DNA of 64,000 nucleotides from Saccharobesus litoralis (GCF_003063625.1 NZ_CP026604.1:5062065-5126064), one strand, 5' to 3'. Positions 48,159 through 56,299 are shown, numbered from the stretch's first letter. Numbers and translations are program-made. Notes: generated by a model not told the origin, from the letters alone.

Positions 48159-48371
48159 ATGAGCGAACTCGAACGCCGCGTCGAAGAATTAGAGACTAAA
48201 GTCAGCTTTCAAGAAGATACGATTGAACAGCTAAATGCAGCATTAGCTAGCCAACAAGAAGAAATGTTAATTCTAAAAAAACAACTTACCCTGTTGGCAC
48301 AACGACTTACGACTTTACAACCGGACGCAGTCATACCACAATCACAAGAAGCGCCCCCACCCCATTACTAA
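48159..48371 (+). CDS. slyX: SlyX family coiled-coil protein
   Basis: 70 residues, mostly one coiled coil: SELERRVEELETKVSFQEDTIEQLNAAL then ILKKQLTLLAQRL, ending with the typical proline-rich PPPHY. Function is unknown in the family. It starts immediately after the WD40 gene stop, and 16 bp later comes the transporter gene. The slyX location next to fkpA is conserved with enterobacteria. Confidence 0.92.
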   Translation: MSELERRVEELETKVSFQEDTIEQLNAALASQQEEMLILKKQLTLLAQRLTTLQPDAVIPQSQEAPPPHY

Positions 48372-48387
48372 CCAATTGAGATGAGTT

Positions 48388-49305
48388 GTGAGTGAACCTA
48401 AAAAAATTCTAGCGCCAGATGGCAGTGAGCTAAGCTCTACTGTTACTGCTAAGCCGAAACGAGGCCAAGAGCGCGAACAAGAAAACCAAGAATACGTATC
48501 GGTAATTGTAAAACGCAATGACGAATGCTTTCGCCACCCTGACGATATTCTGGAAAATGCCATTAGTGAAGGCATGGAGCAGTTGTCACGCCCATTACTT
48601 TCATTGGGTTTATCTGCTGTAGCCGCCGGTATGATTTTATGTTTTACCGCGATGGCCGTTGCGTTAATGGCGAAAATGCACCATGAGTACCAGTTTGAAT
48701 TCCCGCTTAATCTAGGATTAGCCTTAGTTTATCCACTGGGTTTTGTTCTTTGTATATTAAGCCGGACAACTCTCTTTACTGAGCACACGGCAACCTCTTT
48801 GTATCCTGTGCTTGATAAAAAGGCGCCTTTCTCCCGATTACTTAAATTGTGGACTGTGGTCACTATCGGCAATTTAATCGGCGGTATTTTTGCCTCTTTG
48901 TTACTGGCGCGCGCTGATAGCATTATTCATGCAGCTAAAGGCTATGAGATCATAGCTAATCACGTACTTAGCTACTCCACTGCCGATATTTTTGTTAGCT
49001 CTGTACTTGCAGGCTGGCTAATGGCATTAGGCGCTTGGATTGTACTTTCAACCCATTCTACTTTTAGCCAAATCACCAGTATTTTCATTGTAACCTTTTT
49101 AATTGGTTTAGCTGGGCTACATCACATTATTGCCGGTTCGGTAGAAATGTTTACCCATTATTTTGTCAACCAAAACATGCCATTTACCAGCGTGCTTAAT
49201 TTTATTTGGCCAACCTTTTTAGGTAATTTATTAGGCGGTAGTGTTTTCGTTGCGGTATTAAACTATGGTCATATCCGTCAATCACAGATAGGTAGCAGTG
49301 ATTAG
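48388..49305 (+). CDS. Formate/nitrite transporter family protein (YfdC-like)
   Basis: A 305-residue inner-membrane channel-like protein of the FNT family. The soluble N-terminus of 55 residues includes HPDDILENAISEGMEQL. Six hydrophobic segments follow: LSLGLSAVAAGMILCFTAMAVALM, LALVYPLGFVLCILSRTTLFTEHT, TIGNLIGGIFASLLL, GWLMALGAWIVL, IFIVTFLIGLAGLHHIIAGSVEMF and FIWPTFLGNLLGGSVFVAVLNYG. The substrate is not known for the YfdC branch. The start is GTG with GAGATGAG upstream. Confidence 0.88.
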   Translation: MSEPKKILAPDGSELSSTVTAKPKRGQEREQENQEYVSVIVKRNDECFRHPDDILENAISEGMEQLSRPLLSLGLSAVAAGMILCFTAMAVALMAKMHHEYQFEFPLNLGLALVYPLGFVLCILSRTTLFTEHTATSLYPVLDKKAPFSRLLKLWTVVTIGNLIGGIFASLLLARADSIIHAAKGYEIIANHVLSYSTADIFVSSVLAGWLMALGAWIVLSTHSTFSQITSIFIVTFLIGLAGLHHIIAGSVEMFTHYFVNQNMPFTSVLNFIWPTFLGNLLGGSVFVAVLNYGHIRQSQIGSSD

Positions 49306-49310
49306 TTTTT

Positions 49311-49358
49311 GTAAGTCGAGGCTCGCTTAAAGTACCTACTTTGGGCACCTCAACTTAC
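49311..49358. repeat. Stem-loop repeat (GTAAGTCGAGG ... CCTCAACTTAC)
   Basis: An 11-bp stem with one mismatch encloses a second stem AAAGTA/TACTTT. It lies between convergent genes and may act as a terminator. Part of it matches, in reverse, the extra segment of MITE copy C. Confidence 0.6.
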
Positions 49359-49377
49359 ACTTTAATTGAAACGCCCC

Positions 49378-49578
49378 TTATTCCGGCTTAAATATCCCAA
49401 TCACATCATTTGCTTGTTTGCTAGCTTGTTTAACCTTGTTGTCGGTATTGCTCTTGGTATAACCACAGTCAACGCATTCCACTTTCTCTACATTGTTTTC
49501 TAAAAACAACATCAGTGAATCTTGAGCTGAACACTGTGGACAAACGGCACCGGCGATAAAGCGTTTTTTCTGTTTCAT
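49378..49578 (-). CDS. yheV: YheV family zinc-ribbon protein
   Basis: A 66-residue small protein with two CxxC knuckles (VCPQCSAQD and ECVDCGYTK) that should bind one zinc ion. It begins KQKKRFIAGA as in enterobacterial YheV. No function is established. It is encoded between the slyX region and yheS but on the opposite strand. Confidence 0.9.
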   Translation of the reverse strand: MKQKKRFIAGAVCPQCSAQDSLMLFLENNVEKVECVDCGYTKSNTDNKVKQASKQANDVIGIFKPE

Positions 49579-49697
49579 GGTTATCTATACTTTTCAATTA
49601 GGTCTAAGTCTATTTCTGGCTTGGGATATGGCCAGCGAGCGCGTATCATAGCGCGAATTGAACATTTTATTAATCTGCAATCACATACAAGCGAATA

Positions 49698-51623
49698 ATG
49701 CTCACCATAAACCAAATTACCCTAATGCGTGGCAGTAATGTACTGCTCGATAAAGCTGACTTAACTTTATACCCGCAACAAAAAACCGGCCTTATCGGTA
49801 AGAATGGTTGTGGTAAATCCAGCTTGTTAGCACTTATTAAGCAGGAAATACAATTAGACAGCGGCGATTATGCTATTCCTAAGCAATGGCGCATTAGTCA
49901 TGTAAAACAAGAAACTCCAGCGCTAGCCATATCTGCCTTAGATTATGTGATTGATGGTGACGAACAATATCGTGATTTACAACAACAATTAGCGCAAGCT
50001 GAAGCCCAAGACGACGGCAAAAAGATTGCTGAAGTCCATCAGCAAATGGATGCAATTGACGCCTACAGTATTCACGCACGGGCTGGCCAATTACTGAATG
50101 GTTTAGGGTTTGCACAAGATCAGCATCAATCACAAGTTACCGATTTTTCGGGTGGTTGGCGCATGCGCTTAAACTTAGCGCAAGCCCTGATCAGCCGCTC
50201 TGATTTACTATTACTGGATGAACCAACCAACCATTTGGATCTTGATGCGGTTATTTGGCTAAGTAAGTTTTTACGATCTTATGAAGGCACACTCATCCTT
50301 ATCTCGCACGACAGAGAATTTTTGGACGAAGTCACCGAGCAAATCGTACATATCGAACATGGCAAACTCAATTTATACAAGGGCAACTATTCCGCTTTCG
50401 AACGCCAACGCGCGGAAAAACTCAAGCTGCAACAAGCCATGTATGAAAAGCAGCAACGCGAGCGTGCCCATATGCAGGCTTTTGTTGATCGCTTTAAGGC
50501 CAAAGCATCCAAGGCTAAACAGGCTCAATCTCGTTTAAAAGCCTTATCGAGAATGGAAGATTTAGCGCCAGCCCATGTCGATTCAGAATTTAGCTTTGCG
50601 TTTCGTGAACCTGAAAAAAACCCCAACCCATTAATTTCGTTAAATCAAGTCGCGGTTGGTTATGATGACACCCCCATTCTTAATACCATCAAGCTTAATC
50701 TTGTACCGGGTAGCCGCATTGGTTTACTCGGCCGTAATGGACAAGGTAAATCGACTTTAGTTAAATTATTAGCCCAACAGCTAACGCCAATGCAGGGCGA
50801 GATGACTGTAGGTCACGGTTTGAATATTGGTTATTTTGCCCAGCACCAACTCGAACAATTGCGCGCGGATGATTCACCATTAAGTGCAATCACACGTATT
50901 GCCAATGGTGCACTAGAACAAGAGCTGCGTGACTTTTTAGGTGGCTTTGGCTTTAAAGGTGATCAAGCACTTGACCCTGTAGCCAACTTCTCTGGGGGTG
51001 AAAAAGCCCGCTTAGTCTTGGCTTTGCTGGTTTGGCAAAAGCCTAACCTGTTATTACTGGATGAACCGACTAACCATCTCGACTTAGACATGCGCTTAGC
51101 CTTAACCTTAGCCTTACAAAATTTTGCTGGCGCCATGATCATTGTTTCGCATGACAGACACATTTTGACCTCGACCTGTGATGACTTCTATCTCGTGAAT
51201 AATGGCGAGGTTCAGCCATTTTCGGGCGATTTGCACGATTATGAAAAATGGTTAAGTGACGATAGCCGCGAGCAAAAACAGCAAGCCGCACAAACCCAAA
51301 CCAGCAATGACACTGCAATATCTCGCAAAGAACAAAAGCGAATTGAAGCTGAATTTCGCCAACAAACACGTCCACTTAAGCAAACGATAGAAAAATCAGA
51401 AAAAGCGATGGACAAGTTACAAAGTCAATTAACCGATATTGAAAACCAGCTCAGCGATACTAGTTTGTATGAAGCCTCGCGCAAAGCCGATTTGACTATG
51501 TTGCTCGACCAGCAAGCGCAAATAAAACAAGAGTTAGAACAAATAGAAGAAACGTGGATGTTAGCGGAGGAAGAGTTAGACGAATTGCAACAAGCATTCG
51601 ATGCCGAGTATCAATTCAACTAA
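49698..51623 (+). CDS. yheS: ABC-F family ATPase YheS
   Basis: A ribosome-associated ABC-F protein of 641 residues with two nucleotide-binding domains and no membrane part. Domain 1 has GKNGCGKSS (residue about 36), DFSGGWRMRL and LLLDEPTNHLDLD. A charged linker follows (YEKQQRERAHMQAFVDRFKAKASKAKQ). Domain 2 has GRNGQGKST, NFSGGEKARL and LLLDEPTNHLDLD. A C-terminal coiled coil runs from about 545. It is followed 9 bp later by a small gene in the same direction. Confidence 0.95.
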   Translation: MLTINQITLMRGSNVLLDKADLTLYPQQKTGLIGKNGCGKSSLLALIKQEIQLDSGDYAIPKQWRISHVKQETPALAISALDYVIDGDEQYRDLQQQLAQAEAQDDGKKIAEVHQQMDAIDAYSIHARAGQLLNGLGFAQDQHQSQVTDFSGGWRMRLNLAQALISRSDLLLLDEPTNHLDLDAVIWLSKFLRSYEGTLILISHDREFLDEVTEQIVHIEHGKLNLYKGNYSAFERQRAEKLKLQQAMYEKQQRERAHMQAFVDRFKAKASKAKQAQSRLKALSRMEDLAPAHVDSEFSFAFREPEKNPNPLISLNQVAVGYDDTPILNTIKLNLVPGSRIGLLGRNGQGKSTLVKLLAQQLTPMQGEMTVGHGLNIGYFAQHQLEQLRADDSPLSAITRIANGALEQELRDFLGGFGFKGDQALDPVANFSGGEKARLVLALLVWQKPNLLLLDEPTNHLDLDMRLALTLALQNFAGAMIIVSHDRHILTSTCDDFYLVNNGEVQPFSGDLHDYEKWLSDDSREQKQQAAQTQTSNDTAISRKEQKRIEAEFRQQTRPLKQTIEKSEKAMDKLQSQLTDIENQLSDTSLYEASRKADLTMLLDQQAQIKQELEQIEETWMLAEEELDELQQAFDAEYQFN

Positions 51624-51632
51624 CGCAAAATT

Positions 51633-52205
51633 ATGGTTTCTGACAGGGTAAATATAACAGTCCAAGCTTATTGGCAACAAAGTATCGCGCTTTATCAGCA
51701 AGAAGGTGTGCAACAAGCCTGCCTATATATGCAAGACGCACTGAATGCCAATGTTAATTTACTCTTGTTATTAACCTTGTTAGATCAGCAAAAAGTTAAC
51801 GCCAACACTCGGTTAATTCAAGCGCTACATCACAAGGTTAATCACTTTGGTAGTGAGCATACACAGCCGCTACGCCAATTACGTCGTCAATTAACAATTA
51901 GCCGTAATTTAAGCTCTACCACTCGCGCACAATTAAAAAAGCAATTGTTGCAAAGTGAGTTACTGTTGGAACAACAAGAGCAAGCTTTACTTATCGAAAG
52001 TCTCAACACGCTAGCCCCTGATCTCACCATGCTGGCGCCTAATCAGAGCCAGAGCGCTTTGGTAGAAAATTACTTGACGCTATTAGCTGAACAACAAACG
52101 AACCCAGCGCTAGTGCAAACAACTGATGGCCTATACCTCCAATACCTAGACTGCCTTAAACAACTCGCAACAATTGGGAGTAAGCACAATGAAGACAAGA
52201 ATTGA
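51633..52205 (+). CDS. TIGR02444 family protein
   Basis: A 190-residue helical cytoplasmic protein, usually found beside yheS in this group of bacteria. Recognisable segments are VQQACLYMQDALNANVNLLLLLTLLDQQ and HTQPLRQLRRQL (helical lid). Function unknown. It overlaps the next gene by 17 bases. Confidence 0.8.
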   Translation: MVSDRVNITVQAYWQQSIALYQQEGVQQACLYMQDALNANVNLLLLLTLLDQQKVNANTRLIQALHHKVNHFGSEHTQPLRQLRRQLTISRNLSSTTRAQLKKQLLQSELLLEQQEQALLIESLNTLAPDLTMLAPNQSQSALVENYLTLLAEQQTNPALVQTTDGLYLQYLDCLKQLATIGSKHNEDKN

Positions 52206-52863
52206 CGCCATTCTATTTGATATGGATGGCACCTTATTTGATAGCGAGATTATTGCAGAACAAGGTTGGATATTAGCCGCCCAAGAATTTGGCCAAACCT
52301 TTACTCATCAAGACTATTTAAAGTTTGTCGGGATCGTGACAGACGTTTGCCATCAACAGGCTCATCGCAAATGGGGAGAATCATTTCCGATGGCACGCTT
52401 TATCAAACGTAAATCAGAGATATACAGAGAATTAAAAACACAAGGGGTTTTAGTCAAAGCAGGGGCGCAAGCCTTTTTAAATAAAAGCCGTCAATTAACC
52501 CCAAAGTTAGGCTTAGTGACATCGAGTACGCGCAGTGCGGTAAAGGAAAACTTTCAATACCTAGCTGGCTTAGAGCAATTTCAAACCATAGTCACAGCGG
52601 AAAATACTCAACGCAAAAAGCCCGAGCCTGACTGTTATTTACTGGCCTGTCAGCAACTTGAAGTTAAACCCGAACACACTTTAGTTATAGAAGATTCTAA
52701 TCCGGGTTGTTTAGCAGCGATCCGCGCTGGCTGTAAAACGCTTTGTGTGCCGGATATGGTACCCATAACCTCGGAAATCGAAAAACAACTTTTTGCACGA
52801 TATGATTCACTCAATCAAGCCTTGTCATTATTGGACAGTTTGGATTTTTCACAAAACGCTTAA
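52189..52863 (+). CDS. HAD-superfamily phosphatase (beta-phosphoglucomutase-like)
   Basis: A 224-residue hydrolase with motif I DMDGTLFDSE near residue 11, motif II VTSSTRS, motif III lysine in QRKKPEPDCYL and motif IV VIEDSNPGC. The cap is of the helical C1 type. Relatives dephosphorylate small sugars or nucleotides; the substrate is not inferable. The ATG at 52189 with GGGAG upstream is preferred to the in-frame TTG at 52174. Confidence 0.88.
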   Translation: MKTRIDAILFDMDGTLFDSEIIAEQGWILAAQEFGQTFTHQDYLKFVGIVTDVCHQQAHRKWGESFPMARFIKRKSEIYRELKTQGVLVKAGAQAFLNKSRQLTPKLGLVTSSTRSAVKENFQYLAGLEQFQTIVTAENTQRKKPEPDCYLLACQQLEVKPEHTLVIEDSNPGCLAAIRAGCKTLCVPDMVPITSEIEKQLFARYDSLNQALSLLDSLDFSQNA

Positions 52864-52968
52864 AAAACCAGCAATTGATAGGCGACAATTGTTTTAAATT
52901 AGCTATAATTGATATGAGGCTAACCGAAAAATTCCATACTATTTTTCGGACTATTGAGGGGTAGTACA

Positions 52969-53298
52969 ATGCCAGACAATGTAGGTTATCCGGGCGAGAC
53001 AGGCTCGGCGGCTTTTGCTGCACAAGCAGCAGCCGAAGCAGAACGTGTTCGCGAGCTTGAAACACAAAGGCAAGAGCAAGTAGCAGAAATTGAAGCTGAA
53101 ACGCAATCTGTTGAACAAGTGCAAGATCCAGCCGTGGCTGAAACCCAAGCACCAACAGATACACTTTCAGCTGAGTCCTTAGCTGAGGGACAAGCGCAGC
53201 AAGCTTTGCAAGAATCGCTGCAACAAATTGAACAAGAACCAGAAGCGGCAAGACAAACTCAGGCAAATTTGAGTGCTGAAGAAGTGGTTGGCGTTTAA
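52969..53298 (+). CDS. Small Gln/Glu/Ala-rich coiled-coil protein
   Basis: A 109-residue protein preceded by a good ribosome site (GAGGGG). After PDNVGYPGETGSAAFAAQAAA it is a low-complexity helix rich in Q, E and A (RVRELETQRQEQVAEIEAE). There is no signal peptide and no family recognised. It lies 36 bp before a FliS-like gene, probably in one transcript. The minus-strand frame across it is judged a shadow. Confidence 0.65.
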   Translation: MPDNVGYPGETGSAAFAAQAAAEAERVRELETQRQEQVAEIEAETQSVEQVQDPAVAETQAPTDTLSAESLAEGQAQQALQESLQQIEQEPEAARQTQANLSAEEVVGV

Positions 53299-53333
53299 TT
53301 CAATGGTTATCGCTTAACATTAGTGAATGACTG

Positions 53334-53636
53334 ATGCCACCGCCTAATGCGATCCATAAATATAATGTGATCCAGATGCATGCTGAATCACCGATTAGCC
53401 GCTTGGTACGTATGTATCAAGTGGGCATTAACGCGTGCCAGCAAAAAGACGCATACAAAGTCACTAAGGTTTTATTTTTATTACATAAAAAATTAGACCA
53501 CCAAGCAAGTCCTAAACTAGCGGCTAACCTAACTCGCCTTTATAAACATCTACAAGCTTGCTGCGAGCAAGGTGACTTCGACCAAGTCGCCAGCACGTTT
53601 AATCAGCTGCAAAGCCAATGGCGTACTTTACACTAA
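53334..53636 (+). CDS. FliS-like helical protein, outside any flagellar cluster
   Basis: 100 residues. The pattern SPISRLVRMYQVGINACQQKD then LDHQASPKLAANLTRLYKHLQACCEQGD and FNQLQSQWRTL follows the flagellin-chaperone FliS plan: TPxxLixMLYdGai, then LD-x4-pelA-x-NL-x-x-LYxyi, then L-x-x-LrxaW. No other flagellar gene is in the window. It is shorter than FliS (about 125), mainly at the N-terminus. The assignment rests on this pattern only. Confidence 0.5.
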   Translation: MPPPNAIHKYNVIQMHAESPISRLVRMYQVGINACQQKDAYKVTKVLFLLHKKLDHQASPKLAANLTRLYKHLQACCEQGDFDQVASTFNQLQSQWRTLH

Positions 53637-53653
53637 TACACAATCACCTTTCT

Positions 53654-54424
53654 CTAAATGTAGCGCTGCCTGCCAGCAAATAGCGTAACCAAGAGTAATA
53701 GCCAAGCAATAGCGCCACTATGAGTTGTTTGCTGCTGTTGTTCACGCAGCACATTACGTACAGGCTGCTGGCCATCCAAAGTTGCTAACTCACTATTAAC
53801 CACGACAACCGCTTCAACAACAATATAGTTGGTTGTTGTAATCGTCTGCCCATCCTGCGCATCTTGGGCGCTGTAGTTACGCAACGGGGTATTGGTTAAA
53901 TACTTATCATCAAGGTTAAAAATAGCTTCCTGCGCCATCTTATCTAAAATAGCCAAGCCTTGGGCATCAACCTGACCAAAAACACTTAAACCACCATTTT
54001 GTCTATCTAACACAACACTATTATCTGCTATGTTAAAAAACCATTGATGACTCGCACTGTTGGCTTCATCGGCTCGTTTAGCCATAGCAATAGTGCCACG
54101 CACATTTGAAAATTTAGGCTCATTAACAATGTCAGCATGAGGTGAGACGGCAGTTAATTGATTTTCACTTGTTAGGTAAAAGCCGCCCCCTTGTATAATA
54201 AAATTAGGAATGGCGCGGTGAATAATAGTATTGTCGTATTGACCTTGCTGCACATAGCTTAAAAAATTACTCACTGTGGTTGGTACCGACTCATCATATA
54301 AATTAACTTCAAAATCACCCATATTGGTTTTAAACATCACCACGGTTGCCTGTGCCGAACCGCATAAAATGGGCCACAAACCTAATAATATCCAACCACT
54401 TATTGTTAATCTCGGCCACCGCAT
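53654..54424 (-). CDS. Exported cyclophilin-type peptidyl-prolyl isomerase with C-terminal membrane tail
   Basis: A 256-residue protein with a signal peptide (ISGWILLGLWPILCGSAQA). The cyclophilin domain is VVMFKTNMGDFEVNLYDESVPTTVSNFLSYV, YDNTIIHRAIPNFIIQGGG and GTIAMAKRADEANSASHQWFFN. At the end is SGAIAWLLLLVTLFAGRQRYI, a short hydrophobic helix followed by basic residues, which resembles the GlyGly-CTERM / rhombosortase sorting tail. The enzyme therefore may be processed and surface-bound rather than free in the periplasm. Confidence 0.87.
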   Translation of the reverse strand: MRWPRLTISGWILLGLWPILCGSAQATVVMFKTNMGDFEVNLYDESVPTTVSNFLSYVQQGQYDNTIIHRAIPNFIIQGGGFYLTSENQLTAVSPHADIVNEPKFSNVRGTIAMAKRADEANSASHQWFFNIADNSVVLDRQNGGLSVFGQVDAQGLAILDKMAQEAIFNLDDKYLTNTPLRNYSAQDAQDGQTITTTNYIVVEAVVVVNSELATLDGQQPVRNVLREQQQQTTHSGAIAWLLLLVTLFAGRQRYI

Positions 54425-54607
54425 AGCTTTAACTCTATCTAATTTCTCTTTAAAAATAGTACCACCTTCAGATTGGCCAAATCGTAAAAAAATGTAACCG
54501 CTAGCAGCCTAACTGCTGGGCTATAAAGCTGTACCAAGAAAATGCATCAATAAAAAATTGCGCCAGATCAATATAGCGGTTAGCTATGAATCAGCACGCC
54601 ATCAGAC

Positions 54608-54621
54608 TTGATTAAGATCAA
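54608..54621 (+). promoter_or_regulatory. FNR/Anr-type binding site
   Basis: TTGATTAAGATCAA is a perfect match to TTGAT-N4-ATCAA. If it is at the class-II position (-41.5), transcription would start near 54656. TATTGT at 54643-54648 then sits correctly as -10. The DUF3149 ATG is at 54678. Confidence 0.75.
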
Positions 54622-54677
54622 GGATCTTCTCCCCTATTCAACTATTGTGTAATCAAGACAACTGAGGAGAATCAATC

Positions 54678-54824
54678 ATGAATGTTTGGGCTGAAATTTT
54701 AAAAGATCCTGTCGTTTGGGGTTCTATTCTAGGTATCGCTATTGTCATTGGTTTATGTAGCTATTACGTTTGGTACTTTATGTCTCATCTACATGATGCC
54801 GAGCGTGAACTTGAGAGCAAGTAA
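54678..54824 (+). CDS. DUF3149 micro-protein (48 residues, one membrane helix)
   Basis: A 48-codon gene with a strong ribosome site (GAGGAGAATCAATC). The product starts MNVWAEILKDPVVWGS, followed by one membrane helix (ILGIAIVIGLCSYYVWYFM) and a charged C-terminus (HDAERELESK). Layout and the DPV start match the DUF3149 family of very small membrane proteins, whose role is unknown. The upstream FNR box suggests induction in low oxygen. Confidence 0.82.
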   Translation: MNVWAEILKDPVVWGSILGIAIVIGLCSYYVWYFMSHLHDAERELESK

Positions 54825-54867
54825 CTGCCATCTAAACAACTATCTAAGCAACCATTTAAACTGGAGT

Positions 54868-54951
54868 AAAATGTAGCTAAGGAAACACGTTGACTTTTGT
54901 TTAGGCAAACGAAAATGTGATCCCCCCCCACATCCTTAGCTACATTTTTTT
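54868..54951 (+). terminator. Large branched stem-loop with T-run (terminator or small RNA)
   Basis: AAAATGTAGCTAAGGA (54868-54883) pairs perfectly with TCCTTAGCTACATTTT (54933-54948), followed by more T. The 49-base interior holds two smaller stems: GTTT-AGGC-AAAC (with flanking TTT/AAA) and ATGTG/CACAT closing a loop with eight C. Such a branched shape is more than a plain terminator needs. Confidence 0.75.
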
Positions 54952-54983
54952 ACTTCATCCGCAACACCATTCATCAGCTAAAT

Positions 54984-55161
54984 GATAGTCAAAGCGATCG
55001 GGTTTTAGGGGCAGGTTTCTAGTTCCAGACGAAACCTAAGTACTTACATCCATGTAAGCAAAGCCGTCAAGCTTCGAGACCCCATGAGCATATGCTCTAT
55101 TATGTGATTGGGGCGAGTAAGCGCCGACAATGAACCATAAGACCCGAGCGAGAAGACTATG
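54984..55161 (+). repeat. MITE-like element, copy E (178 bp)
   Basis: Same orientation as copy A (GATAGTCAAAGCGATCGGG ... GAGCGAGAAGACTATG), with the 50-bp module containing AGGTTTC/GAAACCT and CTTACATCCATGTAAG. Both outer ends differ by one base from TATAGTC. It lies 97 bp before yheT. Confidence 0.87.
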
Positions 55162-55257
55162 TAGTTTTTTTCACTTCACCGCTTGCAAAGTCCTAACTAC
55201 ATAGGAATACTGTAAGCAAGATAACAATCCGCATTTTCTTAGAAGAATAAGCAATTC

Positions 55258-56247
55258 ATGATCATAGAAAGTCAGTTTAAGCCCGTTTGGTGGCTTAGAA
55301 ACCGTCATGTACAAACCATTTGGCAGAAAGTAGACCGTTACAAGTTAAATTGCCCCGTGGAAGAACAGCGGCTTGAACTCCCCGACGGTGACTTTATTGA
55401 CCTAGCTTGGACGAGCAAACCAACTGAGGACGACTCTCGCCCTATAGTAATGGTGTTACACGGCTTAGAAGGTTCTATCGATAGCACATATGCTAAAGGC
55501 ATGATGAATGCCATTCGAGATAAAGGCTGGATCGGCGTGCTCATGCACTTTAGAGGCTGCAGCAAAGAAATTAACCGTAATCACAGGTTATATCATTCAG
55601 GTGAAACCCAAGATATTTCCTTTGTTAGCCAATGGTTAATGGAACAATATCCGCAACAAAGCTTAGCCTGTATTGGTTTCAGCCTAGGTGCGAATGCCTT
55701 AGTAAAATTTTTAGGTGAAACACCTAACAATGCGTTTACTGCCAGTGTGGCAATTTGCCCACCGTTAGATTTAGCCGCCAGTGCCAAACGTATTCGCCAA
55801 GGCTTCTCATGGGTTTATCAAAAATATTTGTTAGACATGATGAAAGCCACTTTTAGCCGTAAAATATTGCGCAGCGATTTATCCCATTTAGTACAAATAG
55901 AGCGCGAGCAACTCGACAAGATCCGTACACTGGAAGCTTTTGATGATGCCGTCACCGCACCGTTGCACGGTTTCAAAAACGCTCAAGACTATTACAACAA
56001 GTGTAGTGGTAAACAGTTTTTACGCTATATCCAACGTCCTACATTAATACTGCACGCGAAGGACGATCCGTTTTTATCGGCAACTTGTATTCCTTCAAGT
56101 AAAGAGTTATCACATCGTGTGACTTACGAGCTTAGTGAATTTGGTGGGCATGTCGGTTATGTTAACGGTGAATCGCCGTTAAAAGTTGAATACTGGTTAG
56201 AGCAGCGCAGCCTGCAATATATTGCTAATCACCTGACCGGTGTATAG
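55258..56247 (+). CDS. yheT: YheT family alpha/beta hydrolase
   Basis: A 329-residue cytoplasmic hydrolase of the YheT/ABHD1-3 family. It begins with FKPVWWLRNRHVQTIW and has the oxyanion segment MVLHGLEGS near residue 67. The nucleophile Ser is in CIGFSLGANALVKFLGE near residue 143, an Asp is in LILHAKDDPF and the His is in FGGHVGYVNG near residue 300. Natural substrate unknown. The TAG stop lies inside the 24-bp MITE remnant. Confidence 0.92.
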   Translation: MIIESQFKPVWWLRNRHVQTIWQKVDRYKLNCPVEEQRLELPDGDFIDLAWTSKPTEDDSRPIVMVLHGLEGSIDSTYAKGMMNAIRDKGWIGVLMHFRGCSKEINRNHRLYHSGETQDISFVSQWLMEQYPQQSLACIGFSLGANALVKFLGETPNNAFTASVAICPPLDLAASAKRIRQGFSWVYQKYLLDMMKATFSRKILRSDLSHLVQIEREQLDKIRTLEAFDDAVTAPLHGFKNAQDYYNKCSGKQFLRYIQRPTLILHAKDDPFLSATCIPSSKELSHRVTYELSEFGGHVGYVNGESPLKVEYWLEQRSLQYIANHLTGV

Positions 56248-56266
56248 CCTTCTCGCTTTAACTATA
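56243..56266. repeat. 24-bp remnant (deletion scar) of the MITE-like element
   Basis: TATAGCCTTCTCGCTTTAACTATA equals the left end TATAGTCTTCTCGCT joined to the right end CGCTTTGACTATA through the shared TCGCT, with two substitutions. It looks like a product of recombination between the two TCGCT motifs. Confidence 0.7.
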
Positions 56267-56299
56267 GTCAATTACCTTCTGTTAACGTTGCAATTCATA

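Noticed and set aside
52811-53266. Minus-strand 151-codon frame over the Gln/Glu-rich gene
   Set aside because: It is the Leu-rich mirror of a Gln/Glu-rich coding sequence. The plus frame has a good ribosome site and a sensible start.
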